From PALSA-693 sp963781155 (lineage in GTDB: Bacteria > Actinomycetota > Acidimicrobiia > Acidimicrobiales > Palsa-688), in assembly GCA_963781155.1 (NCBI GenBank), contig CAWAEC010000014.1, forward strand, positions 186,001 through 250,000: DNA of 64,000 nucleotides, given 5' to 3'. Positions 33,770-42,216 of this stretch are shown here, one piece after another; the first letter of the stretch is position 1; every line of letters begins with the position of its first letter. Made by a program: the position numbers and the translations under genes. The notes below the pieces were generated by a model. It did not search any database. It was not told where the DNA came from and was given only the letters and a program-made list of their open reading frames with translations.

Positions 33770-35619
33770 AAGGCGAGGCCGACCACCGCCTTGGCCGCCA
33801 CGGAGATGCGGTGTTGGGGTGGGTGGTCGGCGGGTTTCTGGTGTGCGGGGTCTGGGTGTGGGCGACCGGCCAGATCTCAGGCTGGTTGACGGACGGGCGG
33901 TGGTTGCGGGTGCCGATCTCCTCGATCGACCTGGTGATGGCCCGGCTGCCCGCGCACGCGGGAACCCCGCGCCTGGCGTGGCCTGCCGCCGACCGGTCCG
34001 GCCTGCCCGGCCCGGCGCTCTTCTATCTGTGTGCCGTGGCGTTGCTGGCTGGGCCTGCGGCGGTGGGTTGGTTCACCTGGCGCGCCAGGAGCCGTTCGCC
34101 CTCCCATCGGATGCAACCCGGATCGATTCGCCCGTTGGCGGGAGGCAGCCGAGGTGCCCGGCCGGGAGGGCGTTGGGCCGGGGGAGCCCGCTGGGCCGCG
34201 AGCGCAGATCTTCGAGCGCTGCGGATCCGACGAAGGGGGCGGCTCTACCCGGCCTCCCGCCTGGTGATCGGACAGATGTCCGGGCCCGGTCGGATCGCGG
34301 GCCGGAGCCTGCTGGCCACCGAGGCTCGCCACTCCCTCCTGGTCGTCGGCCCCACACAGTCCGGAAAGACCAGCGGTCTGGCGATCCCGGCCCTGCTCGA
34401 ATGGCGCGGCCCGGTGATCGCAACGTCGGTCAAGGACGATTTGGCCGCATCCAGCCGGGCCTGGCGAGCCCAGCAAGGACCGTGCTGGGTCTTCGATCCG
34501 ACCCGGACCTCGGGGCTGCAACCCCTCGCTGCTTGGTCGCCGCTGGCGGGCTGCGGAGAGTGGTCAGGCGCGCAACGCCTGGCCAGCTGGCTTGTGGAGG
34601 CCACGCCGGCACGCAGTGGTATGGCCGACGCTGCTTTCTGGTATGCCGCCGCGGCCAAGCAACTGGCGCCCCTCATGCTCGCCGCAGCCCGGGCGGCCCT
34701 GACCATGGGCGACGTGGTGCGGTGGACCAACACGGGCGACTTCGACGAGGCCAGCCGCCTGCTTGAAGTGTCCGGCGAACAAGAGGCCGCCTTGGCGCTG
34801 GCTGCGTGCGAGGGGCGCGACCCTCGCATCCTCAGCTCGGTGGCTACCACGCTCGAGACGGTGCTGGCTCCATTCGAGGACCCGGTGGTTGCGGCGTCAA
34901 CGGCCTCCGCCGAGGTCGATCTCAGGAGGTTGCTGGACCAGAACGGCACGCTGTTCCTGTGCGGCCCCAGCCACGAGCAGCACCGCATTCAGGCGCTGTT
35001 CGCGGCCCTGGTGTCGTCCGCCGTGGCGGAAGCGGTCCAACGAGTCAGCGATGCGGCCGCACCCCTTGACCCGCCGCTGCTTCTCGTGCTCGATGAGGCA
35101 GCCAACATCGCGCCCATCCGGGACCTGGACACCCTGGCGTCGACCGGCGCGGGTTTGGGGCTGCAGCTGGTCACCGTCTGCCAGGACCTGGCCCAACTGA
35201 GCGCTCGGTACGGCGCCGAGCGCAGCCGCACCATAGCCAACAACCACCGGGCCAAGCTGCTGCTGTCCGGCGTTTCGGATCTGACAACACTGGACTTGCT
35301 GTCGGGCCTCGCTGGCGAGGCGGCGGTTCGTGAAGACACCGTGACCCACGATCTCCGCGACGGCCGGCGATCGCGCTCCAGCGCCGTGGCCTTCCGACGG
35401 CTCGCGCCCACTGACGAGCTACGACGGATCCCGCCCGGCCAAGGCGTCCTCATCTACGGGCATCTGCCGCCGGCGCGGGTACACCTGCGCCCCTGGTATC
35501 TCGACCGCCGGCTGCGGATCCGGGCCCGGACCGGTCTCGACGTGGACGAATCGGGCGAAAATGGTGCAATCCGGACGACGTCAGCAGGCGGCGATGCCGC
35601 CGATCACCCGTTTGTGTGA
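33766..35619 (+). CDS. VirD4/TraG-type IV coupling protein
   Basis: A 617-residue ATPase that links the relaxosome to the secretion channel. Two N-terminal membrane helices (about residues 15-40 and 85-105) are followed by the VirD4 nucleotide-binding domain. Walker A is VVGPTQSGKTSGLAIP (about 192-207), Walker B is LLLVLDEAANIAP (about 436-448), with the TraG/VirD4 VTVCQDLAQL and NNHRAKLLLSG regions. GTG 33766 overlaps the VirB4 stop (GTGA). The stop codon lies inside the left arm of a nested palindrome that closes the island. Confidence 0.85.
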   Translation: MKGEADHRLGRHGDAVLGWVVGGFLVCGVWVWATGQISGWLTDGRWLRVPISSIDLVMARLPAHAGTPRLAWPAADRSGLPGPALFYLCAVALLAGPAAVGWFTWRARSRSPSHRMQPGSIRPLAGGSRGARPGGRWAGGARWAASADLRALRIRRRGRLYPASRLVIGQMSGPGRIAGRSLLATEARHSLLVVGPTQSGKTSGLAIPALLEWRGPVIATSVKDDLAASSRAWRAQQGPCWVFDPTRTSGLQPLAAWSPLAGCGEWSGAQRLASWLVEATPARSGMADAAFWYAAAAKQLAPLMLAAARAALTMGDVVRWTNTGDFDEASRLLEVSGEQEAALALAACEGRDPRILSSVATTLETVLAPFEDPVVAASTASAEVDLRRLLDQNGTLFLCGPSHEQHRIQALFAALVSSAVAEAVQRVSDAAAPLDPPLLLVLDEAANIAPIRDLDTLASTGAGLGLQLVTVCQDLAQLSARYGAERSRTIANNHRAKLLLSGVSDLTTLDLLSGLAGEAAVREDTVTHDLRDGRRSRSSAVAFRRLAPTDELRRIPPGQGVLIYGHLPPARVHLRPWYLDRRLRIRARTGLDVDESGENGAIRTTSAGGDAADHPFV

Positions 35620-35653
35620 TAAAAGTCGCGTAATACGCGTCAATTATCACACA
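35613..35653. repeat. Nested 41-bp palindrome at the end of the transfer island
   Basis: TGTGTGATAA (35613-35622) pairs with TTATCACACA (35644-35653). Inside, CGCGTA-A-TACGCG is a second perfect palindrome on the same dyad, and the two are separated by unpaired AAGT and TCAA. The left arm contains the stop codon of the coupling protein. A 10-bp outer arm with AT-rich content and a GC-rich inner arm is unusual here. It could be a protein-binding site, an end of the element or a hairpin terminator, though no T-run follows. Confidence 0.75.
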
Positions 35654-35689
35654 ATCCAGTGCAGGGCGAGCATTTTGGGCGGTTCAGCC

Positions 35690-35835
35690 CATTCGAGCCG
35701 GGGGCGCCGGGCCGCCGGGGGCGCCGGGCCGCCGGGGGGCGCCGGGCCGCCGGGGCTGAGCCGGGCCGCCGGCGCTGAGCCGGGCCACCCACGCCGCCGA
35801 CCCGGGCCGGCCCGCCGGCGCCGGCCAGCATGGCC
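35690..35835. repeat. GC-only low-complexity region
   Basis: Imperfect repeats of GCCGGGGGCGCCGGGCC and GAGCCGGGCCGCCGGC between the palindrome and the 3' end of the LigD-polymerase gene. There is no coding potential beyond GC-driven open frames. Confidence 0.6.
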
Positions 35836-35837
35836 GC

Positions 35838-36854
35838 TCAGGTGGTTTTGCGGGCCCGACTCGGGGCGACGCGCGGCGGCTCACCGGGCATCTTCGGGTA
35901 CACAGGAGGCCACGGTGCGTCGACCAGCCCGGCCTCGAAGTCCCGGCGGGACATCTCCAGAAGTGGGTCCAGGGATTGCGGCGTGGATCCGGCCCACGGG
36001 TCGCCCTGCGCCCGGTAGCGGTCCACCACGGTGTCCATGGTGAGGACGTCGGGGTGGATGAGCGGCAGCTCGTCCCACGCGAACGGGGCCGACACCTGCG
36101 CGCCCGGGCGGGCCCGAACCGACCAGGCCCCGAAGACGGTTTTGTGGGGGGCGTTCTGGTTGAAATCCACGAACACCCGCCGGCCCCGCTCCTCCTTCCA
36201 CCAGGCCGCCGTGATCAGGTCTGGGCGCCGCCGCTCGAGCTCGCGGGCCACCGCGACGGCCGCGGCCCGCACCTCAATCGACGACCATCGGGGCAGGAGC
36301 CGCACATACACGTGGATCCCGCGGTTGCCAGTGGTTTTCGGCCAGCCAACCAGTCCCACTTCCCGGAGCAGGATGTCGGCCTCGTGGGCCGCTTCCCGCA
36401 CCATCTCGAAGTCGACTCCCGGCGTGGGGTCAAGGTCGAGGCGCAGCTCATCGGCGTGATCGGGGTCGTCGGCCCGGTTGGGCCACACGTGAAACCCCAG
36501 GCAGGCCAGGTTGACGGCCCAGAGGACGTGCGCCAGGTCGGCGGCCACCAGCGCCTGGGATGTGGTGCCATTCGGAGTGGAAACGATGGTCGTCTCGAGC
36601 CAGGCAGGCCGCTTCGCCGGAACACGCTTCTGGAAAAAGGACGGCCCTTCCGCGCCGTGAGGGAACCGCTGCAACAAGACCGGGCGACCGCCCATGGCCG
36701 CCATCAGAGCAGGTTCGACAGCGACGTAGTACAGCGCCAGGTCCAGCTTGGTGCGGCCCGCTTCGCGGAAGAGCAGTTTGCCGGGATGGCCGATCTCGAC
36801 CACCCGCCCGCCGGCCTCGATGGCGACAGGTTCGCCCTCGGGGTCCTCCGGCAC
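35838..36854 (-). CDS. LigD-type DNA polymerase/primase (PolDom, archaeo-eukaryotic primase fold)
   Basis: A 338-residue stand-alone polymerase domain of bacterial end joining. Features include VEIGHPGKLLFREAGRTKLDLALYY, GRPVLLQRFPHGAEGPSFFQKRVP, the catalytic DxD in LRLDLDPTPGVDF, and TTGNRGIHVYVRLLPR. It adds ribo- or deoxynucleotides to broken DNA ends. No ligase, nuclease or Ku gene lies in the window, so its partners must be elsewhere. It starts at GTG 36854, 15 bp after doxX, so the two may be co-transcribed. It follows a low-complexity block at its 3' end. Confidence 0.85.
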   Translation of the reverse strand: MPEDPEGEPVAIEAGGRVVEIGHPGKLLFREAGRTKLDLALYYVAVEPALMAAMGGRPVLLQRFPHGAEGPSFFQKRVPAKRPAWLETTIVSTPNGTTSQALVAADLAHVLWAVNLACLGFHVWPNRADDPDHADELRLDLDPTPGVDFEMVREAAHEADILLREVGLVGWPKTTGNRGIHVYVRLLPRWSSIEVRAAAVAVARELERRRPDLITAAWWKEERGRRVFVDFNQNAPHKTVFGAWSVRARPGAQVSAPFAWDELPLIHPDVLTMDTVVDRYRAQGDPWAGSTPQSLDPLLEMSRRDFEAGLVDAPWPPVYPKMPGEPPRVAPSRARKTT

Positions 36855-36869
36855 AGCCCGGCTGGTCCC

Positions 36870-37415
36870 TTACTCCTCGGCGGTTTCCGGTTCGGGCGGC
36901 GGCGCCGGGTGATAGCTCGTCGCCACCAGAAGAGCGGAGTTCGCCAGCCCGAACAAGGCCGCCAGCAACGCCCACTTGAGTCCCAACGGTTTCCGGCCGA
37001 GCAGGTGGTCCACCGAGAACTTCCCCGGACCCAGCGCCGCCATCACGGCCGACACGGCGGCGACCACGCCGACGTACTCCCAGCCGTTTCGGAAGATAAA
37101 AAAGCCCTTGCCCTTGTGGTCGGTCTGCGCTGCCGTTGCCATGAGCCCGATGGCCGCCGCCGCCGGCAGCGGGTAACCGGCTCCCAGTGTGATCAGGCTG
37201 CCAGCGCCGAGCTCGGTCGCCGCCGCCAGCCGGGCGTGTACGTGCGGGGGATGCAGACCCAGCGAATCGAACCACTTGGTGGTCCCTTCGAGACCGCCCT
37301 TGCCGAAGACCTTGTTGTACCCGTGGACGATGAGCATGGGTCCGATCGTCAGGCGCAGCATCAGCGCCGGGATGTCGATCTCACGGGGATGGGTGGATGC
37401 GGCCCGTTGTTTCAC
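36870..37415 (-). CDS. DoxX family membrane protein
   Basis: About 181 residues with four hydrophobic helices and the DoxX core LMLRLTIGPMLIVHGYNKVFG, then LAAATELGAGSLITLG. DoxX-like proteins are small membrane proteins linked to quinone or redox stress functions; the role here is unknown. GTG 37415 is favoured because TAGCTT (minus, 37428-37423) stands 7 nt upstream; TTG 37424 is an alternative. Its promoter is shared head-to-head with murT. Confidence 0.75.
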   Translation of the reverse strand: MKQRAASTHPREIDIPALMLRLTIGPMLIVHGYNKVFGKGGLEGTTKWFDSLGLHPPHVHARLAAATELGAGSLITLGAGYPLPAAAAIGLMATAAQTDHKGKGFFIFRNGWEYVGVVAAVSAVMAALGPGKFSVDHLLGRKPLGLKWALLAALFGLANSALLVATSYHPAPPPEPETAEE

Positions 37416-37422
37416 ATGCGCC

Positions 37423-37432
37423 AAGCTAGCCT
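37423..37432. promoter_or_regulatory. Bidirectional promoter with a shared palindromic -10 box
   Basis: The sequence AAGCTAGCCT contains the palindrome GCTAGC (37425-37430). Read forward it gives TAGCCT (37427-37432), placed before the murT starts. Read in reverse it gives TAGCTT (37428-37423), 7 nt before the doxX GTG. One symmetric element can therefore serve two divergent leaderless promoters. Confidence 0.5.
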
Positions 37433-37487
37433 CGTGGCGGACGTGTCACCCAGAAGCAGCTCTCCGCCGGGCTCGGTGCCGTTACCG

Positions 37488-38702
37488 ATGCGGACCCGCC
37501 TGGCGGCGGGCATCGGTGGGGCTGCCGCTGGCCTGTCGCGTCATCTCGGGCGTGGCGGCGGGTCGGTGGTCGGAGGCCGGGCCATCCTGGCCGTCGACCC
37601 CGATGCGCTGCGACGACTCGCCACCGGCTACTCGGTTGCGCTCGTCTCCGGGACCAATGGCAAGACGACGACGACCACTCTGCTGCGCGCCGCCCTGGCC
37701 ACTGTCGGGCCGGTCGCCACCAACGTGCTGGGCGCCAATCTCCCCCCCGGGCTGGCGTCCGCCCTCGCCAGCGGCCCGCCGGGAGCGGCAGCTGCCCTGG
37801 AAGTAGACGAGGCCTGGCTCGGGCGGGTCGTCGAGGCCACCACGCCGCGGGCGGTGGCGTTGCTCAACCTGAGCCGCGACCAGCTCGACCGCAACAACGA
37901 AGTGCGGCAATTGGCGGCCACCTGGCGCGAAACCTTCGCCGATCGGACGGGCGTCACCGTCGTCGCCAACGCTGACGATCCACTGGTGGTGTGGGGAGCG
38001 GGCCGGGCCGCCGACGTGTGCTGGGTTGGTGCCGGGCAACCATGGACCCTGGACGCCGCCGGCTGTCCTCGCTGCGGAGGGCGCGTCGACTTCGCGGAGG
38101 ATGGTGCCTGGGCGTGCGCGGGCTGCGACCTGCGCCGTCCCTGCCTCGACGTGCGCGTCCAGGACGGTGCGCTCCTCTACGCCGGCGTTCGCCATCACCC
38201 CTTGCAGCTGTCGCTCCCGGGCCGCGCCAACCAGGCCAACGCCGCGATGGCGCTCACGGTGGCCACCCTGTTCGGTGTTGACCCCGACCGGGCCCTGGCG
38301 GCGATGGCCCGCGTCCAGCAAGTGGTCGGCAGGTACAGCACGGTCACCGTCAACGGCCAGGACGCTCGCCTGCTGCTGGCCAAGAACCCGGCCGGATGGC
38401 TCGAGGTGTTCGATGTGCTGCGCCCGGCACCTCTCCCCACGGTGGTCGTGATCAACGCCCGTATCGCTGACGGTCGTGATCCATCGTGGTTATGGGATGT
38501 GCCGTTTGAGCGCCTGACCGGCCGTCTGGTGGTGGCGAGCGGGGAGCGGAGCCGCGACCTGGCCGTCCGTTTGCGCTACGCCGGAGTTGACCACCGGCAC
38601 GAGCCCGACCCCGTGGCCGCGATCGCCGTCGCCGGGGCGCCGGCTGTTGATGTGGTGGCCAACTACACGTCCTTCCAGGCTCTCCGAGCGCGGCTCGCTT
38701 GA
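37488..38702 (+). CDS. murT: Lipid II isoglutaminyl synthase, subunit MurT
   Basis: A 404-residue Mur-ligase-like subunit that, with GatD, amidates the D-glutamate of lipid II. The P-loop is VSGTNGKTTTT (about residues 53-63), LNLSRDQLDRNNEV marks the central domain, and a Cys-rich zinc ribbon CPRCGG...CAGC (about 193-213) is inserted as in this family. The C-terminal DUF1727-like domain ends TSFQALRARL. ATG 37488 was chosen; GTG 37443 or 37434, close to the TAGCCT box, would add a Pro/Ser-rich tail. Overlaps gatD by 1 nt. Confidence 0.87.
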   Translation: MRTRLAAGIGGAAAGLSRHLGRGGGSVVGGRAILAVDPDALRRLATGYSVALVSGTNGKTTTTTLLRAALATVGPVATNVLGANLPPGLASALASGPPGAAAALEVDEAWLGRVVEATTPRAVALLNLSRDQLDRNNEVRQLAATWRETFADRTGVTVVANADDPLVVWGAGRAADVCWVGAGQPWTLDAAGCPRCGGRVDFAEDGAWACAGCDLRRPCLDVRVQDGALLYAGVRHHPLQLSLPGRANQANAAMALTVATLFGVDPDRALAAMARVQQVVGRYSTVTVNGQDARLLLAKNPAGWLEVFDVLRPAPLPTVVVINARIADGRDPSWLWDVPFERLTGRLVVASGERSRDLAVRLRYAGVDHRHEPDPVAAIAVAGAPAVDVVANYTSFQALRARLA

Positions 38703-39478
38703 TGGCTGAAAGGGACTCGACGGTCACCGTCGCCCTCCTCTTTCCTGACCTTCTCGGCACCTACGGCGACTCGGGAAACGCCGTCATCCTGGTGGAACGC
38801 CTGCGATGGCGGGGCATCGAGGCCCGGCTCATCGACGTCCGGTCAGGTGACCCGGTGCCGGAGGGCTGCGAGCTGTACGTCGTCGGCGGGGGCGAGGACC
38901 TACCCCAGGCGCTCGCCGCCCGCCAGCTCGCTCCCCGGGCGACCGGACCACTGGGACGGGCCGTCGATGGAGGCGCAGCGGTCCTCGCCGTCTGCGCCGG
39001 TTTGCAGATCCTCGGCGTCAGTTTCGTCGGGGCCGACGGGGTCCAGACAGACGGCCTCGGGTTGTTGGATTGCGTGACCCGGCGGGGAACGGGTCGCCGG
39101 GCCGTGGGCGAGATCGTCGTCGAACCAGCGCCGTCGTTCGGCCTTCCCTCCCTGACCGGCTACGAGAACCACGCCGGTGTCACGTCCGTCGGTCCCGGGG
39201 CGGCACCTGTCGGGCGGGTTCGCCGCGGCGTCGGCAATGGCGACGGCTCCGGCACCGACGGCGTCTGGACGGGCCGGGTGTTCGGGACGTACCTGCACGG
39301 CCCGGTCCTGGCCCGCAACCCGGCACTGGCGGATCTGCTCCTCGGCTGGGCTGTCGGGGACCTCAAGCCCCTGGACGACGCCGAGCAAGAGGCGCTGCGG
39401 GTGGAACGGTTGGCCGCCGCCGGCGGTCGGGGCGCCCGGCTGACTCGCCCGTGGCGACTGAGCGGAGGACGCCGATGA
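38702..39478 (+). CDS. gatD: Lipid II isoglutaminyl synthase, glutaminase subunit GatD
   Basis: A 258-residue class I glutamine amidotransferase (cobyric-acid-synthase-like) that supplies ammonia to MurT. The nucleophilic elbow AVCAGLQILG carries the catalytic Cys (about residue 98), and TYLHGPVLARNP carries the catalytic His (about 199). GTYGDSGNAVIL is the family N-terminus. ATG 38702 overlaps the murT TGA (TGATG), an arrangement typical for the pair. Coupled at its 3' end to pncB (ATGA). Confidence 0.88.
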   Translation: MAERDSTVTVALLFPDLLGTYGDSGNAVILVERLRWRGIEARLIDVRSGDPVPEGCELYVVGGGEDLPQALAARQLAPRATGPLGRAVDGGAAVLAVCAGLQILGVSFVGADGVQTDGLGLLDCVTRRGTGRRAVGEIVVEPAPSFGLPSLTGYENHAGVTSVGPGAAPVGRVRRGVGNGDGSGTDGVWTGRVFGTYLHGPVLARNPALADLLLGWAVGDLKPLDDAEQEALRVERLAAAGGRGARLTRPWRLSGGRR

Positions 39479-40709
39479 GGTCGACGGCCCTGCTCACCGA
39501 CCGTTACGAGCTGACGATGCTGGACGCAGCGCTCCAGGCCGGGACGGCAGACCAAACGTCCACCTTCGAGGTCTTCACCCGCGGGCTGCCCTCCGGTCGC
39601 CGGGTGGGCGTCTTCTCTGGCCTGGGACGGCTGCTGGACGCCCTTGAGTCCTTCAGCTTCGGTCCGGAGGAGCTGGCATGGCTCGCAGCAGCCGGCGTGG
39701 TCAGTCCCGACGCACTGGACTGGCTGCGCCGCTTCGCGTTCAGCGGCGACGTCTATGCCTACTCGGAGGGTGAGCTGTACACGGCCGGCTCGCCGGTCCT
39801 CACCGTCGAGGCCTCATTTGGTCAGGCGATCTTGCTGGAGACGATCGTGCTGTCCATGCTCAATCACGACTCGGCAGTCGCAGCAGCCGCATCGCTCATC
39901 GCCCAAGCGGCCGGCGACCGTCCGGTCATCGAAATGGGGAGCAGGCGCACGGACGCCGGAGCCGCCATAGCGGCGGCGCGCGCCGCATATATCGGCGGCT
40001 TTGCATCAACATCGAACCTGGAGGCAGGGCGCCGCTACGGGGTACCGACCGCGGGGACGGTGGCGCACACGTTCATCCTGTCGTTCAGTGACGAGCGGGC
40101 GGCGTTCGAGGCGCAGGTCCGGGCCCTCGGGTCGGATACCACCTTCCTGGTGGACACGTACGACATGGAGGAAGGGATTCGCGGGGCGGTGGCCGCTGCC
40201 GGCCCCGGACTGGCCGCCATCCGCGTGGACTCCGGGGATCTGGGCGTGATGGCCTCGCGAGCCAGGAGACTGCTCGACGAGCTCGGGCGCGCGCCACGAA
40301 GGTGATCGTGACCGGAGACCTCGACGAGCGCACTATCCGGGCTCTGGGGGCCGCGCCCGTCGACGGCTACGGCGTCGGAACCAGTGTCGTTACCGGGTTG
40401 GGTGCTCCGACTGCCGGCCTGATCTACAAGCTGGTGTCGATCGGAGGCCGGCCGGTGGCGAAACGGTCGCCGGGGAAGGCGACGGTGGGGGGACGCAAGT
40501 GGGCCTGGCGGGTACCCGACCGAGCCGAAGAGGTTGTGGCCACCAGGCCGGGCCCGGCGCCAGAACAGGGTCGCCCGCTCCAGAGGCTGGTAATGACAGC
40601 CGGCAAACGGGTAGAGAGGTCTGACCTCGACGAATCCAGGGTGTGGCATCAGGGCGCACTCCGGGAGCTCCCACCGGGGGAGTCGCTCCGGCTGGTCCGG
40701 CTGCTCTAG
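39475..40709 (+). pseudogene. pncB: Nicotinate phosphoribosyltransferase, reading frame broken near 40287
   Basis: The first frame (39475-40305) encodes an NAPRTase N-terminal and central part: LTDRYELTMLDAAL, EMGSRRTDAGAAIAAARAAY, FASTSNLEAGRRYGVP, THTFI-like region and IRVDSGDLGVMA. It stops prematurely after RRLLDELG. The continuation lies one frame over from about 40290 to 40709 (ATKVIVTGDLDERTIRAL, GYGVGTSVVTGLGAPT, LIYKLVSIGGRPVAKRSPGKAT). A single missing base in the GGGCGCGCGCC run at 40285-40295 would restore a protein of about 411 residues. It salvages nicotinate to NAD. ATG overlaps the gatD stop, with GGAGGAC upstream. Real mutation or assembly error cannot be told apart. Confidence 0.85.
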
Positions 40710-41672
40710 CCCGACGGAGACCGGGCCGGTCGGCGCTGGCGCTCCCACAGCTTGATACCGCCGATGAGGCCGGCGCTGTTGTCCACCAGGATGACGTCCT
40801 CGGGTAGGTCCGACGGTGATTCGCTGGGAGTTCCCGCCACCGATGTAGCACCGGTCGAAGAAGGTGAGGGCCCGGAAGGTGTCGACAGCCTCCATGACCC
40901 GCTTCTGCCACTTCTTGTGACCCACGGCGCGGCGGGCGTTGTCGCCGAGCTCTTCGTTGTACGTTCCTCCCTTGCGGAACGGGGTTTGAGAGAACTCGAA
41001 ATGGGGGAGGAGCTCCCCGTTCATGAAGAAGGCGGTGCCGACCCCGGTCCCGAGGGTCAGGACCACCTCGAAGCCCTTGTCGCTCACGACCGCCGCTCCC
41101 TGGATATCGGCGTCGTTGGCGACCCGGGTGGGCTTCCCCAAGGCCTGGGCCAACTCCAGTTCCAGATCGAACCCGGACCACGCTGCGACCAGCTTCGCGA
41201 CCGGCGTGCCGCCCGGGCCGTCGGGGGAGACAAAGTGAGGAGCCGACAAGATCCGCCCTCTGCGGACCATTCCCGGGAATCCCACCGACACCCGATCGTA
41301 TGAAGGCAGCGGCTTGACCAGGTCGGCCAGGACCGTGACCAGCTTTTGCGGCGAGAGTGGGTACGGCGTCGGGAGCCGCACCCGTTCGCTCACCATCTGG
41401 CCGCCCTCATCGAGGATCGAGGCCTTCAGACCCGTCCCGCCGATGTCGACGGCGAGGGTTGTGACGGGATTCCGGGACTTGTCCGCCTCGGCGGTTTTCG
41501 ACGGGGCCGAGCCTGCCGGGCGCGCCGCGCGGGTGCGTCTCGGGGCGCTCGGGCCAGACGGCTCCTCGCTGGTGCCGGGCCCGTTGCCGCCCGCGGGTTG
41601 CGGTTCGGCCGTAGGCCGCTTTCGGGCTGCGCTGGACGCGGCCGAACGAGCACGTGGGGTCGGGGTGGCCAT
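40706..41672 (-). pseudogene. ppgK: ROK-family polyphosphate glucokinase-like kinase, frame broken near 40812
   Basis: The first frame from ATG 41672 encodes a 60-residue Ala/Pro/Arg-rich extension, then TTLAVDIGGTGLKASILDE (ATP site), VGFPGMVRRGRILSAPHF, the ROK catalytic-site ANDADIQGAAV, LTLGTGVGTAFFMNGELLPHFEF and CYIGGGNSQRITV. The true C-terminus lies in another frame: DLPEDVILVDNSAGLIGGIKLW to a TAG at 40708-40706. The frames join at about 40810-40816, consistent with one extra base. It would phosphorylate glucose, probably with polyphosphate. TAACGT lies 7 nt before the ATG. The 3' end overlaps pncB by 4 bp. Confidence 0.8.
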
Positions 41673-41840
41673 GCCCGCAACGTTACCGACGCCAAAGCAG
41701 GGCGACGGCGGTCGCCGCCCGACTAGGGGGCGGCGGATTTGCGCTCGCTTTTGGAGTTCACGCTGGCCTAAGTCGTCTGAAGGGTGGAGAATAGGGGGAG
41801 CACCGCACGAGGTGAAGGCCGAGGAACGAGGGGAGGTGAG

Positions 41841-42176
41841 ATGAGCACTCGAGACGATGCGAGCCTCACGGCTAGAGAACGCGCCGCCTTGGCCAGTCTC
41901 GAAGCCGTAGCGGCCGCCGAGGACCCTCAGCTGGCTCGCCGGCTGCGCGGCACGAACCGGTTCCGCTTGGTCACCACTGTGCCCCGGGTCCCGGCCTGGG
42001 TCTGGCACAGCTGGTGGGGCGCGCCCCTGGCGATCGTCGGGTTGGTGTTGACGGTCGTGGGCCTCAGCACGAGCTTGGTGGTTGGACTGATCGGGGCGGT
42101 AATGGCGACCGCCGGGCTACGCATGCTGGTCGGCGCAGTCACCCGGCGCTGGGGGTCCAGCAGCCCTCCTGGATGA
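41841..42176 (+). CDS. DUF3040-like small membrane protein
   Basis: A 111-residue protein. The N-terminal LTARERAALASLEAVAAAEDPQLARRLRG matches the DUF3040 pattern (LS.RE...L..IE..L..dDP.lA..l), followed by two hydrophobic helices (about residues 55-75 and 78-98). Family members sit near cell-division genes in many actinobacteria, and function is unknown. ATG 41841 with a strong GGGAGGTGAG ribosome site. The 168 bp before it contain no other gene. Confidence 0.7.
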   Translation: MSTRDDASLTARERAALASLEAVAAAEDPQLARRLRGTNRFRLVTTVPRVPAWVWHSWWGAPLAIVGLVLTVVGLSTSLVVGLIGAVMATAGLRMLVGAVTRRWGSSSPPG

Positions 42177-42216
42177 TCTCTGACCCTGGACCCGTGTCGG
42201 GGCGTCGCCGCTGGCG

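Noticed and set aside
35613..35653. dif/Xer or integrase attachment site
   Set aside because: The arms are 21 bp apart, not 6-8, and no recombinase gene or second copy is present in the window.
35976..37487. 500-residue N-terminal extension of MurT
   Set aside because: It runs over the ligD-like and doxX genes; MurT homology starts near ATG 37488.
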